From contig JAGYKV010000017.1 in assembly GCA_018401415.1 (NCBI GenBank), positions 186,001 to 250,000 of the forward strand: a stretch of DNA of 64,000 bases. The letters are read 5' to 3'. How positions within the stretch are numbered: position 1 is the stretch's first letter; the number at the start of each line of letters is the position of its first letter. Positions 36,880-44,679 of the stretch are shown here, one piece after another. The stretch comes from Candidatus Nanopelagicales bacterium (lineage in GTDB: Bacteria > Actinomycetota > Actinomycetes > S36-B12). Under the pieces are notes generated by a model that had not been told where the DNA came from, ran no database searches, and saw only the letters and a program-made list of their open reading frames with translations. The translations under genes and the position numbers were made by a program.

Positions 36880-37431
36880 CCAGAGAACATCCCCACCAGC
36901 ATCTTTGTTCGCAACCCGGGCAAGGATAAACAGCAGATCGCTCAGGCGGTTTAAATAGGTGGCGGTCAATGGGTTCATGCCACCGTGATAGGCATCGAGT
37001 GCGGCCCAGGTCGATCGCTCCGCTCGACGAACAACGGTGCGAGCAACATGTAAGTGCGCGGAGGCCGATGTTCCCCCCGGAAGAACAAAAGATCTCAACG
37101 GCTCTAGTTGATCGTTGTACTTGTCGCAGGCATCTTCTAATTTTTGAATGTAGGAATCCTCCACTCTCAATGCATTCGTTTCTTCATCTCGCACCGGCGT
37201 GCAGAGATCCGCACCCACGTCAAAGAGATCATTTTGAATTCCGAGGAGGAGTTCGGAAACCTCTGGGCCAAGGTCGCACACACTCAGGGCTAGACCGATG
37301 GTGCAGTTGGCTTCGTCGACATCGGCATATGCGCGCAGACGTGGGTCGTTTTTTCCCGTTCGCGACATGTCTCCCAAGGAGGTGGTGCCATCGTCGCCGG
37401 TTCCGGTGTAAATGCGGGTGAGATTAACCAT
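36856..37431 (-). CDS. Cob(I)alamin adenosyltransferase, PduO/MMAB type
   Basis: 191 residues. Transfers the adenosyl group of ATP to reduced corrinoid to make adenosylcobalamin, the cofactor of the ethylmalonyl-CoA mutase encoded 1.8 kb away. PduO-type signatures: TRIYTGTGDDGTTSLG (ATP loop), LRSFVLPGGT, RTVVRRAERS and NRLSDLLFILARVAN. The C-terminal 6-7 residues (KPGGDRG) are encoded by the last unit of tandem array A. ATG 37431 has TAGAGT 6 nt upstream, so the message is probably leaderless. Divergent from murA. No cobalamin riboswitch fits in the 50-nt gap. Confidence 0.93.
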   Translation of the reverse strand: MVNLTRIYTGTGDDGTTSLGDMSRTGKNDPRLRAYADVDEANCTIGLALSVCDLGPEVSELLLGIQNDLFDVGADLCTPVRDEETNALRVEDSYIQKLEDACDKYNDQLEPLRSFVLPGGTSASAHLHVARTVVRRAERSTWAALDAYHGGMNPLTATYLNRLSDLLFILARVANKDAGGDVLWKPGGDRG

Positions 37432-37437
37432 AAATGG

Positions 37438-37443
37438 ACTCTA
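37438..37443 (-). promoter_or_regulatory. -10-like hexamer TAGAGT, leaderless start of the adenosyltransferase gene
   Basis: Minus-strand TAGAGT ends 6 nt before ATG 37431. It lies back to back with the murA promoter hexamer, about 30 nt apart. Confidence 0.5.
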
Positions 37444-37469
37444 TCGGCAATCGATCTCTTTGGCTCACC

Positions 37470-37475
37470 TACGAT
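37470..37475 (+). promoter_or_regulatory. -10-like hexamer TACGAT, leaderless start of murA
   Basis: TACGAT ends 6 nt before GTG 37482. This start also restores the normal MurA N-terminus and residue numbering, so two independent lines agree. Confidence 0.55.
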
Positions 37476-37481
37476 GCGCAG

Positions 37482-38735
37482 GTGGATGTTTTCCGAGTGA
37501 TGGGCGGTGCCCGGCTGGAAGGCACAGTTGCAGTTCCCGGTGCCAAAAATTCCGTATTGAAGTTGATGGCGGCAACACTGCTGGCTCCTGGTGTATCAAC
37601 TCTGACAAATGTCCCCGCTATTGAAGATGTCACCATCATGGCGGAACTATTACGCAGACTCGGTTGCGTAGTAGATCAGTCCGGTGACCGTGTCAGTATC
37701 ACCGTCCCCGTCAGTCCGGATCATCGAGCCGACTACGACCTAGTCCGAAAAATGCGAGCTTCAATCTGTGTTTTGGGTCCGCTGATTGCTCGCTGCGGTG
37801 CGGCCGATGTTGCTGTTCCAGGTGGAGACAATATTGGCTCGCGAGGGCTCGACATGCACGTCGAGGGGCTTCGCAAGCTTGGCGCAGAAGTTCATAACGA
37901 GCACGGCTATCTCCTTGCTGAGGCGAAGCAATTGCGGGGTGCTCACATTGTTCTGGAGTTTCCCAGTGTGGGAGCGACCGAAACCTTGCTCATGGCAGCG
38001 GTAACAGCACAGGGGGAGACAGTTTTAGAAAACGTGGCACGGGAACCTGAAATCGTGGACATCTGTCTGATGTTGGGGGACATGGGGGCGAAAATAGATG
38101 GCATTGGTTCGTCTATTCTGACCGTACAAGGGGTCCAAGAGTTGCACCCTGTTGAGCATCATGTTGTTTCAGACCGAATAGTTGCGGGGACCTGGGCGGT
38201 TGCCGCGGTCATGACCCAAGGACGGGTGACTGTATCGGGAGTGAACCCCAAATATCTGGAAGTACCCCTTGACAAATTGGTCTCAGCAGGGGCGGAGCTC
38301 ACCTTGGAAGACCAACAATTCACCATCAGCATGTCTGGTCGACCCACTTCCGTAGATATTGTGACGCTCCCCTATCCGGGATTCCCCACGGATCTACAAC
38401 CGCAATTCATTGCCATGAATTCGATTGCGATCGGTGCCGCACTCGTCACTGAGAATCTATTTGAGGCAAGGTTTCAATTTGTTCAAGAACTCACACGACT
38501 CGGTGCCGATGTCCGTACCGACGGACACCATGCATTGATTCGCGGCAAATCAGAGTTATCTGGAGCGCCCGTTGAAGCAACGGACATCCGGGCGGGTGCG
38601 GGGCTGGTGCTGGCCGGATTGGTGGCCAGAGGTGAAACAACCGTGTACGGCGTGAGTCACATCGATCGAGGCTATGCCGGATTTGTTGACCTACTACAAA
38701 CACTCGGTGCAGATATCGCCAGAGTTGCGGAGTAA
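37482..38735 (+). CDS. murA: UDP-N-acetylglucosamine 1-carboxyvinyltransferase with Asp at the catalytic Cys position
   Basis: 417 residues. Adds enolpyruvate to UDP-GlcNAc, the first committed step of peptidoglycan synthesis. N-terminal [19 protein letters not shown] and C-terminal [15 protein letters not shown] are typical. The active-site loop reads [14 protein letters not shown]: residue 116 is Asp where E. coli has Cys115. Mycobacterial MurA has the same Asp, which prevents covalent inactivation by fosfomycin, so intrinsic resistance of this enzyme is expected. GTG 37482 gives family length; the ORF is open to an ATG at 37434, adding 16 unusual residues. Tandem array B follows the stop. 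Confidence 0.95.
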   Translation: MDVFRVMGGARLEGTVAVPGAKNSVLKLMAATLLAPGVSTLTNVPAIEDVTIMAELLRRLGCVVDQSGDRVSITVPVSPDHRADYDLVRKMRASICVLGPLIARCGAADVAVPGGDNIGSRGLDMHVEGLRKLGAEVHNEHGYLLAEAKQLRGAHIVLEFPSVGATETLLMAAVTAQGETVLENVAREPEIVDICLMLGDMGAKIDGIGSSILTVQGVQELHPVEHHVVSDRIVAGTWAVAAVMTQGRVTVSGVNPKYLEVPLDKLVSAGAELTLEDQQFTISMSGRPTSVDIVTLPYPGFPTDLQPQFIAMNSIAIGAALVTENLFEARFQFVQELTRLGADVRTDGHHALIRGKSELSGAPVEATDIRAGAGLVLAGLVARGETTVYGVSHIDRGYAGFVDLLQTLGADIARVAE

Positions 38736-38736
38736 T

Positions 38737-38831
38737 CGCGCGGGTTTATTTAGCGCAAGAGACGTCGCGCGCGTTTATTTAGCGCAAGAGACGTCGCGCG
38801 CGTTTATTTAGCGCAAGAGACGTCGCGCGCG
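38737..38831 (+). repeat. 29-bp tandem array B between murA and the DUF2007-like gene
   Basis: Three identical 29-bp units (38745-38773, 38774-38802, 38803-38831), each starting TTTATTTAGCGCAAGAGACG and ending in CGCGCGCG, with a partial CGCGCGGG before the first. The last unit contains the TAA stop (38808-38810 on the minus strand) and final codons (ARRLLR) of the neighbouring gene. The alternating CG tracts recur every 29 bp and could pair with each other or form Z-DNA. The sequence is unrelated to array A but has the same period and placement. Confidence 0.95.
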
Positions 38832-39125
38832 GTCCTCATCTGCGGGCCACACCATTACCTTGGGGCCATCGAGAGTTTGGGAAAGATTGGCTTTGATTCC
38901 TTGGTCTTCTAATGTGCGCCGCAATATCTCACCCTGGATGTAATCATTGGGACTAGCGATACACACGAGGAGTCCATATTCATCATCTCTGCCTGCCCGA
39001 GCGGGCGCCGCAACCACAGATGAGCCACGAGAGTAAGCCCACCTCAGGACCAAGACCATGGCACCTACCCCTAAGAGAGCCACGATGGGCCCAAAGATGT
39101 AGGAGAAACTGTTGGAAATTTGCAC
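38808..39125 (-). CDS. Membrane-anchored DUF2007-like protein
   Basis: 105 residues. A transmembrane helix (about residues 10-28, GPIVALLGVGAMVLVLRWAY) is followed by a small globular domain with ASPNDYIQGEILRRTLEDQG and VMVWPADEDRARRLLR. This resembles the DUF2007 / putative signal-transducing-protein fold, which has a similar arrangement of a helix after a YxxGE motif. Found near murA in other actinobacteria by recollection. Function unknown. The last six codons lie in tandem array B, so array changes could alter or extend the C-terminus. Confidence 0.72.
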   Translation of the reverse strand: MQISNSFSYIFGPIVALLGVGAMVLVLRWAYSRGSSVVAAPARAGRDDEYGLLVCIASPNDYIQGEILRRTLEDQGIKANLSQTLDGPKVMVWPADEDRARRLLR

Positions 39126-39200
39126 GCCCTAATCGTGCCGCGAAAACGTGATCTGCGCGACTTTTTCCCCGCATCCTGCGCTGGAGCCGGTGGGGTTCGC

Positions 39201-39206
39201 TAACCT
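39201..39206 (+). promoter_or_regulatory. -10-like hexamer TAACCT, leaderless start of ecm
   Basis: TAACCT ends 6 nt before GTG 39213, and no ribosome site is present. Confidence 0.5.
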
Positions 39207-39212
39207 GCCCAC

Positions 39213-41156
39213 GTGGCCGACTCACCGTGGATCATGCGCACCTATGCGGGGCACTCGACCGCCAAGAATTCCAATGCGCTTTTCCGGCGGAATCTGGCAA
39301 AAGGGCAAACGGGATTATCGATCGCCTTTGATTTACCCACTCAGACCGGCTATGACCCCGATGACCCCATGGCACGGGGGGAAGTGGGCAAGGTGGGGGT
39401 TTCGGTGGCCTCAATCGCCGACATGCGCCAACTCTTTGACTCTATCGACCTCAGCACCATGAATACGTCCATGACCATAAATGCAACGGCCGTGTGGCTC
39501 TATGCCCTGTATATCGCAGTTGCCGATGAACAAGGTGTGGATCGAGCGGAACTCTCCGGAACCACCCAAAATGACATAATAAAGGAGTACCTGTCGAGGG
39601 GAACCTATGTTTTCCCACCGGCTCCGTCGTTGTCCCTGGCCACTGATCTCGTGGCCTTTTCGGTGGAAAACACACCGAAGTGGAATCCGATCAACATTTG
39701 TAGCTACCACCTTCAAGAGGCGGGTGCTACTCCTGTCCAAGAAGTTGCGTTTGCGTTAAGCACCGCAGTTGCAGTCCTTGATTCGGCGAGATCCAAAACC
39801 GATGTTGAGTTCGATCGGGTGGTTTCTCGAATATCTTTCTTTGTTAACGCCGGTGTGCGATTCATTGAGGAAATGTGCAAAATGAAAGCATTCGGCCGCC
39901 TGTGGGATCAACTCCTTATTGAGCGCTATGCAGTGACCGATCCGAAATCGCGTCGATTCCGCTACGGGGTTCAAGTGAACTCCTTGGGACTCACCGAAGA
40001 GCAGCCTGAGAACAATGTTCAACGGATCATGCTGGAAATGCTTGCCGTGACACTGTCCAAAGACGCACGTGCACGTGCAGTCCAGCTTCCGGCATGGAAT
40101 GAAGCCATGGGATTGCCTCGGCCGTGGGATCAACAATGGTCACTTCGCATGCAACAGGTGCTTGCGCTGGAGAGTGACATCCTTGAATACGACGATATTT
40201 TCGCAGGCTCACTCGTTATCGAAAACAAAGTAGCGGAACTCATGTCCGAAATTCAGTCGGAGTATGAGCGCATTGAGTCATTGGGTGGTGCGGTTGCGAC
40301 CCTTGAGTCCGGTTACCTGAAGAGTTCGATGGTTGCCTCGCATGCGATTCGTCGAGCGGCCATTGAATCCGGTGAGCTGCCCATTGTTGGTGTGAATATC
40401 CACACAACAACCGAAGTGAGTCCACTTTTGGATTCGGTGGAGTCCAATATTTTCGTGGTCGATGAATCGGTGGAGAGCGAACGCATCCAGGAGATTCACA
40501 GTTGGCGGCAAGCGCGTGACCCGGCTGCCGTAGCCGGTGCCTTGACCGAACTCACTCGATCTGCGCAAGCGGGTGAGAATCTGGTACCCGCGAGCATCGT
40601 GGCGGCAAGGGCCGGAGTAACAACAGGGGAATGGGCGCAGACTCTTCGCCAAATCTATGGTGAGTATCGAGCACCCACGGGGGTCATTGAATCGATCTCC
40701 ACAGACACCGAAGATATTCGAGCTGTGCGTGGACGCGTACATGCCATCGCAGAGAAGCGAGGTGCGCCACTTCGCATGCTTGTGGGGAAACCAGGTCTCG
40801 ACGGTCATTCCAATGGGGCCGAACAAATAGCGGTGCGCGCCCGTGATTGTGGATTTGAAGTGATTTATCAGGGGATCCGGCTCAGGCCGGAAGAAATTGT
40901 GTCTGCGGCGGTTGCTGAAGACGTCGATGTCATTGGACTTTCGATACTTTCAGGGTCACACAGGATTCTTGTTGCCCAAGTACTTGCTGGCCTGGAAGCG
41001 GCGGGAGTGAGTGACATTCCGGTAGTCGTGGGAGGGATCATCCCTGAAGAAGATGCCCTGTGGTTGGCGCAACAGGGTGTCCGAGCGGTATTTACACCTA
41101 AAAATTTCGACACCACCGTCATCATGTCGGAGATCGTGTCGTTGCTGGAATCATGA
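39213..41156 (+). CDS. ecm: Ethylmalonyl-CoA mutase (MeaA type), adenosylcobalamin-dependent
   Basis: 647 residues, single-chain acyl-CoA mutase. Residues 1 to about 490 are the TIM-barrel substrate domain ([49 protein letters not shown]). The C-terminal domain binds B12 through DGHSNG at 530-535 (D-x-H-x-x-G) followed by [12 protein letters not shown]. The [13 protein letters not shown] form and overall length match MeaA/Ecm rather than methylmalonyl-CoA mutase, which usually has GHDRG. It converts ethylmalonyl-CoA to methylsuccinyl-CoA. The ATGA overlap with nucS couples them. Helper genes (adenosyltransferase, meaB, epimerase, ccr) are in the same window. Confidence 0.9.
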   Translation: MADSPWIMRTYAGHSTAKNSNALFRRNLAKGQTGLSIAFDLPTQTGYDPDDPMARGEVGKVGVSVASIADMRQLFDSIDLSTMNTSMTINATAVWLYALYIAVADEQGVDRAELSGTTQNDIIKEYLSRGTYVFPPAPSLSLATDLVAFSVENTPKWNPINICSYHLQEAGATPVQEVAFALSTAVAVLDSARSKTDVEFDRVVSRISFFVNAGVRFIEEMCKMKAFGRLWDQLLIERYAVTDPKSRRFRYGVQVNSLGLTEEQPENNVQRIMLEMLAVTLSKDARARAVQLPAWNEAMGLPRPWDQQWSLRMQQVLALESDILEYDDIFAGSLVIENKVAELMSEIQSEYERIESLGGAVATLESGYLKSSMVASHAIRRAAIESGELPIVGVNIHTTTEVSPLLDSVESNIFVVDESVESERIQEIHSWRQARDPAAVAGALTELTRSAQAGENLVPASIVAARAGVTTGEWAQTLRQIYGEYRAPTGVIESISTDTEDIRAVRGRVHAIAEKRGAPLRMLVGKPGLDGHSNGAEQIAVRARDCGFEVIYQGIRLRPEEIVSAAVAEDVDVIGLSILSGSHRILVAQVLAGLEAAGVSDIPVVVGGIIPEEDALWLAQQGVRAVFTPKNFDTTVIMSEIVSLLES

Positions 41157-41818
41157 GGCTATTAGTTGCTGAATGCACGGTGACCTATCGCGGCAGGCTG
41201 AGTGCTCACCTGCCTCGTGCGACCCGACTGATCATGTTCAAATCCGATGGCTCGGTGCTGATCCATTCCGACGGTGGCTCCTATAAACCCCTCAACTGGA
41301 TGAGCCCACCATGTGCGGTTCAAGAGGATCCAGAGACGGCTGAATTTATTGTGACAAATAGGTCAGGGGAGATACTGACCATCGAAATTCACCAGGTGCA
41401 TAGTGACAATTCCCATGAGTTAGGAATTGATCCGGGCTTGATAAAAGATGGAGTAGAGGCTCATTTGCAAGTATTGCTCGCTGAAAATCTCGCCCCACTC
41501 GGCGATGGTTACACATTGGTGCGCCGCGAGTACCCAACTGCCATCGGCCCGGTAGACATTCTTTGCAAGAGCGCTCAAGGTGAGACGGTGGCCGTTGAAA
41601 TAAAGCGTCGCGGCGAAATTGATGGAGTGGAGCAACTCACTCGATATCTGGAATTACTGAATCGTGATCCGCTCATTGCACCGGTTCGAGGTGTGTTCGC
41701 TGCCCAAGAGATTAAACCTCAGGCCCGCACATTGGCTCTCGACAGGGGAATAAGTTGTATCACCCTTGATTACGAAGCCCTGAAGGGAACAGATGACAGC
41801 TCGTTACGACTTTTTTGA
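41153..41818 (+). CDS. nucS: Mismatch-specific endonuclease NucS (EndoMS)
   Basis: 221 residues. NucS cuts both strands at mismatches and replaces MutS/MutL in actinobacteria and archaea. The N-terminal half forms the DNA-binding and dimer domain ([20 protein letters not shown]). The RecB-like nuclease half shows [19 protein letters not shown] (catalytic Asp-Glu-Lys) and [16 protein letters not shown] 41153 overlaps the ecm stop by 4 nt, so a DNA-repair gene is translationally coupled to a metabolic gene. The C-terminal SLRLF tail resembles the beta-clamp-binding end of actinobacterial NucS. Confidence 0.93.
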   Translation: MRLLVAECTVTYRGRLSAHLPRATRLIMFKSDGSVLIHSDGGSYKPLNWMSPPCAVQEDPETAEFIVTNRSGEILTIEIHQVHSDNSHELGIDPGLIKDGVEAHLQVLLAENLAPLGDGYTLVRREYPTAIGPVDILCKSAQGETVAVEIKRRGEIDGVEQLTRYLELLNRDPLIAPVRGVFAAQEIKPQARTLALDRGISCITLDYEALKGTDDSSLRLF

Positions 41819-41875
41819 TTTCAATATCTTTTGAGATTCACACAAATTCACATATCAGGGAAAGTGGGCGGCGAA

Positions 41876-43639
41876 ATGGAAATCACGCGAATTGGTGTTG
41901 TCGGATTAGGCACCATGGGGTCAGGAATACTGGAAGTTGCCGCTCGCAATGGATACTCGGTTGTGGGGGTGGATCTCACGGAAAGCGGGATTGAGCGAGC
42001 CAAGAGTCGAGTCAAGGAATCCATGGAGCGTGGGTTGTCGCGAGGGAAACTCACCGAAGAGGACATCGCAAGCATTAACGGCCGCATCAACTTCACCACT
42101 GAACTAGCTGATCTCGTCGATTGTGACTTCGTCATCGAAGCGATTGATGAGGACCTAGACTCCAAGAGGCAGGTGTTTGGAATATTGGACAAGATATTGC
42201 CTCCGCATGCAATCCTTGCGACAAATACTTCTGCCCTGTCGGTCACGGACATTTCTGTATCTACCGGCCGACCAAGTCGAGTGCTTGGGATGCATTTTTT
42301 CAATCCCGCGACCGTTCAAAAGTTTGTCGAAATAGTCCAAACTGTCACGACGGATCCTGAAGCGGTCGAGATTACGCGCGCTCTGGCGGTCACTTTGGGC
42401 AAAGAGCCGGTCGTGGTGTCGGATCGAGCGGGATTTATCGCGAATGCTTTGCTTTTCGGCTACCTCAATCAGGCCGTGGCAATGTACGAACAGAAATATG
42501 CTTCCCGTGAAGACATTGATAGTGCCATGAAACTGGGGTGCGGCCTACCCATGGGACCACTTGCCCTCCTTGACCTGATCGGACTCGATACCTCCCTGCA
42601 AATCTTGGACACCATGTATCGGCAGGGCAGGGACCGGTTGCATGCACCGAACGCCCTACTCAAGCAAATGGTGGCGGCTGGGCGACTGGGGCGGAAATCG
42701 GGGCGTGGTTTTTACACCTATGAATCCTTGAACTCGCCGGTGGTCGTCGCTGATCAATTCACCCCTGAAGTGAATAGTGGTGGGGGTTCCACTCGATTCA
42801 CGTCAGTTGGCGTCATCGGTTCAGGCACCATGGCCACCGGGATCGCATCAGTTTTTGCCAGTGCTGGAGTCCCTGTCACCCTCGTGACGCGGAGTGCCGA
42901 TAAGTCGAATGCTGCGGTTGCGGGCCTGGCAAAGTCTTGGCAAAAATTGGTGGACAAGGGGAAAATCACTCCTGAAAAACTTGAGGAAAACCTGGGAAAT
43001 ATTCAGACAACTGAATCCGTATCCACGCTGAAAGTTGAACTCGTCATTGAGGCCATTGCCGAAGATTTTGAAATTAAGGCAGCGGTATTTCGGGAGTTGG
43101 ATCAGGCGATGCCAGACAATGTTGTGTTCGCCACCACCACTTCGAGCTTGTCAGTCATTGAACTTGCTGCGCAAACTGGTCGTCCGGAAATGTTTCTGGG
43201 CATTCATTTTTTTAATCCGGCTGCAATCATGAAACTCGTCGAAATGGTCAGCACTGTCGCGTCTGATCCTTCAATAGTCGCAGAGTGCTCCGAATTGATT
43301 AGAAGTGTGGGAAAGGTACCTGTTCAGTGTTCAGATCGTGCCGGATTCATCGTGAATGCGTTGCTCTTCCCCTATCTCAACAATGCAATTACCATGTCCA
43401 CCGAAAACTACGCGACCCTTGATGACATCGATGCAGCCATGAAGCTGGGTTGCGGGTATCCCATGGGTCCTTTTGAACTACTCGATGTTGTTGGGCTTGA
43501 TGTTTCACTAGCGATCATCACGACTTTGTATTTGGAATTTAGGGAACCGGGATTCGCTCCCGCACCGCGATTAGAGCACCTGGTTACCGCGGGTTACCTT
43601 GGGCGTAAAGTTGGGCGCGGGTTTAGATCTATTGCTTAA
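41876..43639 (+). CDS. Two-headed 3-hydroxyacyl-CoA (3-hydroxybutyryl-CoA) dehydrogenase fusion
   Basis: 587 residues made of two complete copies of a roughly 285-residue dehydrogenase. Copy one has the NAD loop VVGLGTMGSG and catalytic His140 in MHFFNPA. Copy two (from about residue 308) has VIGSGTMATG and His444 in IHFFNPA. Both keep the C-terminal SDRAGFI-NALL and MKLGCG-PMGP segments. Both heads therefore look active. It probably reduces acetoacetyl-CoA or oxidises 3-hydroxybutyryl-CoA next to the thiolase and Ccr genes. ATG 41876 fits the family start; the frame is open to 41831. A possible -10 TATCTT lies at 41825-41830. Confidence 0.9.
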   Translation: MEITRIGVVGLGTMGSGILEVAARNGYSVVGVDLTESGIERAKSRVKESMERGLSRGKLTEEDIASINGRINFTTELADLVDCDFVIEAIDEDLDSKRQVFGILDKILPPHAILATNTSALSVTDISVSTGRPSRVLGMHFFNPATVQKFVEIVQTVTTDPEAVEITRALAVTLGKEPVVVSDRAGFIANALLFGYLNQAVAMYEQKYASREDIDSAMKLGCGLPMGPLALLDLIGLDTSLQILDTMYRQGRDRLHAPNALLKQMVAAGRLGRKSGRGFYTYESLNSPVVVADQFTPEVNSGGGSTRFTSVGVIGSGTMATGIASVFASAGVPVTLVTRSADKSNAAVAGLAKSWQKLVDKGKITPEKLEENLGNIQTTESVSTLKVELVIEAIAEDFEIKAAVFRELDQAMPDNVVFATTTSSLSVIELAAQTGRPEMFLGIHFFNPAAIMKLVEMVSTVASDPSIVAECSELIRSVGKVPVQCSDRAGFIVNALLFPYLNNAITMSTENYATLDDIDAAMKLGCGYPMGPFELLDVVGLDVSLAIITTLYLEFREPGFAPAPRLEHLVTAGYLGRKVGRGFRSIA

Positions 43640-43666
43640 TCGGCGAACACAGAACCTAGGAGTGAC

Positions 43667-43951
43667 ATGGGGCGGAAAAATCGCCGACTTGAGCCTGCGC
43701 CGCGCCCCAACTTCGGCGGTTCCGAGACGACCGAATCTCACCCAGATGGTGAGTGGCATGTTCGTAGGTTGACGGGTTCGGCGGCAACCAAGGTCTACCG
43801 GTGTCCTGGGTGCGACCACGAGATTCGACCCGCAACACCCCATGTGGTTGCCTGGCCGGCAGACATTCCGAAGGGCGCGGATGAACGTCGCCACTGGCAC
43901 ACACCCTGTTGGAATAACAGGGGAAATCGCGGGCCAAGGGGACGCACGTGA
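43667..43951 (+). CDS. Small zinc-ribbon-like protein, conserved in actinobacteria
   Basis: 94 residues. A Pro/Arg-rich basic N-terminus is followed by VYRCPGCDHEI and HWHTPCW, giving a likely zinc site of two Cys plus His and Cys. Homologues in streptomycetes are sometimes labelled ATP/GTP-binding protein without evidence. Highly basic tail (RGNRGPRGRT) suggests nucleic-acid contact. TAGGAG precedes the ATG. Its stop overlaps the GTG of the hydrolase gene by 4 nt. Function unknown. Confidence 0.75.
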   Translation: MGRKNRRLEPAPRPNFGGSETTESHPDGEWHVRRLTGSAATKVYRCPGCDHEIRPATPHVVAWPADIPKGADERRHWHTPCWNNRGNRGPRGRT

Positions 43952-44679
43952 GCGTGATCTCCGCTAATTCGGTGTTGCCCGCACATCGATCACCCGTTGC
44001 GCTCGTTACTTCAGATTCATTGCGACTTATTGGCGAGTTATCAAGTCCGCCGGATCCTCAGGCGACGGTGATCTGTGTTCACCCACTCCCAACCCACGGT
44101 GGCATGATGGACAGTCACATTTTCCGCAAAATGTCCTGGCGACTGCCAGCACTCGCGAATATTGCGGTACTTCGTTTCAACTCCCGCGGAACCACGAGTG
44201 CGGCTGGTACCAGTGAAGGTTTATTTGACCATGCCGAGGGGGAAGGTCTTGATCTTCAGGCAGCGATCGACTTTGCGGTGGAGCAAGGGCTGCCCAGTAT
44301 TTGGGTGGTTGGTTGGTCATTTGGGACCGATGTGATTTTGAAGAATCTCAGCCACCCCGCCGTTGAAGGTGTCATTCTCCTATCACCACCCCTTCGTTAC
44401 ACAAGTGACGTGGAATTGAACAAATGGTCGGGCACGGGTTTGACCGTCGTTGCACTTATTCCTGAATTAGATGACTATTTAAGCCCAGATCAGGCAATTG
44501 AGAAATTCGCACCCGCTCTGGACATTCGCATTGAGACCGTTGCAGGTGCTAAGCATTTATGGGTCGGTGAAAAATACGTGTACGTGGTTCTTAACCGCGT
44601 GGTGGAACTCATTGCCCCGGATCATGCGCCCCTTGCCACCGAATGGAATGGCCCCATGCAACATTGGAACGACCTCTAG
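43948..44679 (+). CDS. Alpha/beta hydrolase
   Basis: 243 residues. The fold is shown by VICVHPLPTHGGMMDSH (oxyanion region), RFNSRGTTSAAG, and the nucleophile elbow GWSFGTD. The acid could be in PELDDYLSP and the His in AGAKHLWVG. It resembles the CocE/YghX-like hydrolases of actinobacteria. Substrate unknown. It overlaps the zinc-ribbon gene by 4 nt and converges with the acyltransferase gene, the stops overlapping. Confidence 0.8.
   Translation: MSVISANSVLPAHRSPVALVTSDSLRLIGELSSPPDPQATVICVHPLPTHGGMMDSHIFRKMSWRLPALANIAVLRFNSRGTTSAAGTSEGLFDHAEGEGLDLQAAIDFAVEQGLPSIWVVGWSFGTDVILKNLSHPAVEGVILLSPPLRYTSDVELNKWSGTGLTVVALIPELDDYLSPDQAIEKFAPALDIRIETVAGAKHLWVGEKYVYVVLNRVVELIAPDHAPLATEWNGPMQHWNDL

Noticed and set aside
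37432-37481. Cobalamin riboswitch before the adenosyltransferase gene
   Set aside because: Only 50 nt separate the two divergent starts, and each appears to have a leaderless promoter.
36771-38831. 29-bp direct repeats as CRISPR
   Set aside because: The units are contiguous with no spacers, and no cas genes occur nearby. They are simple tandem arrays.
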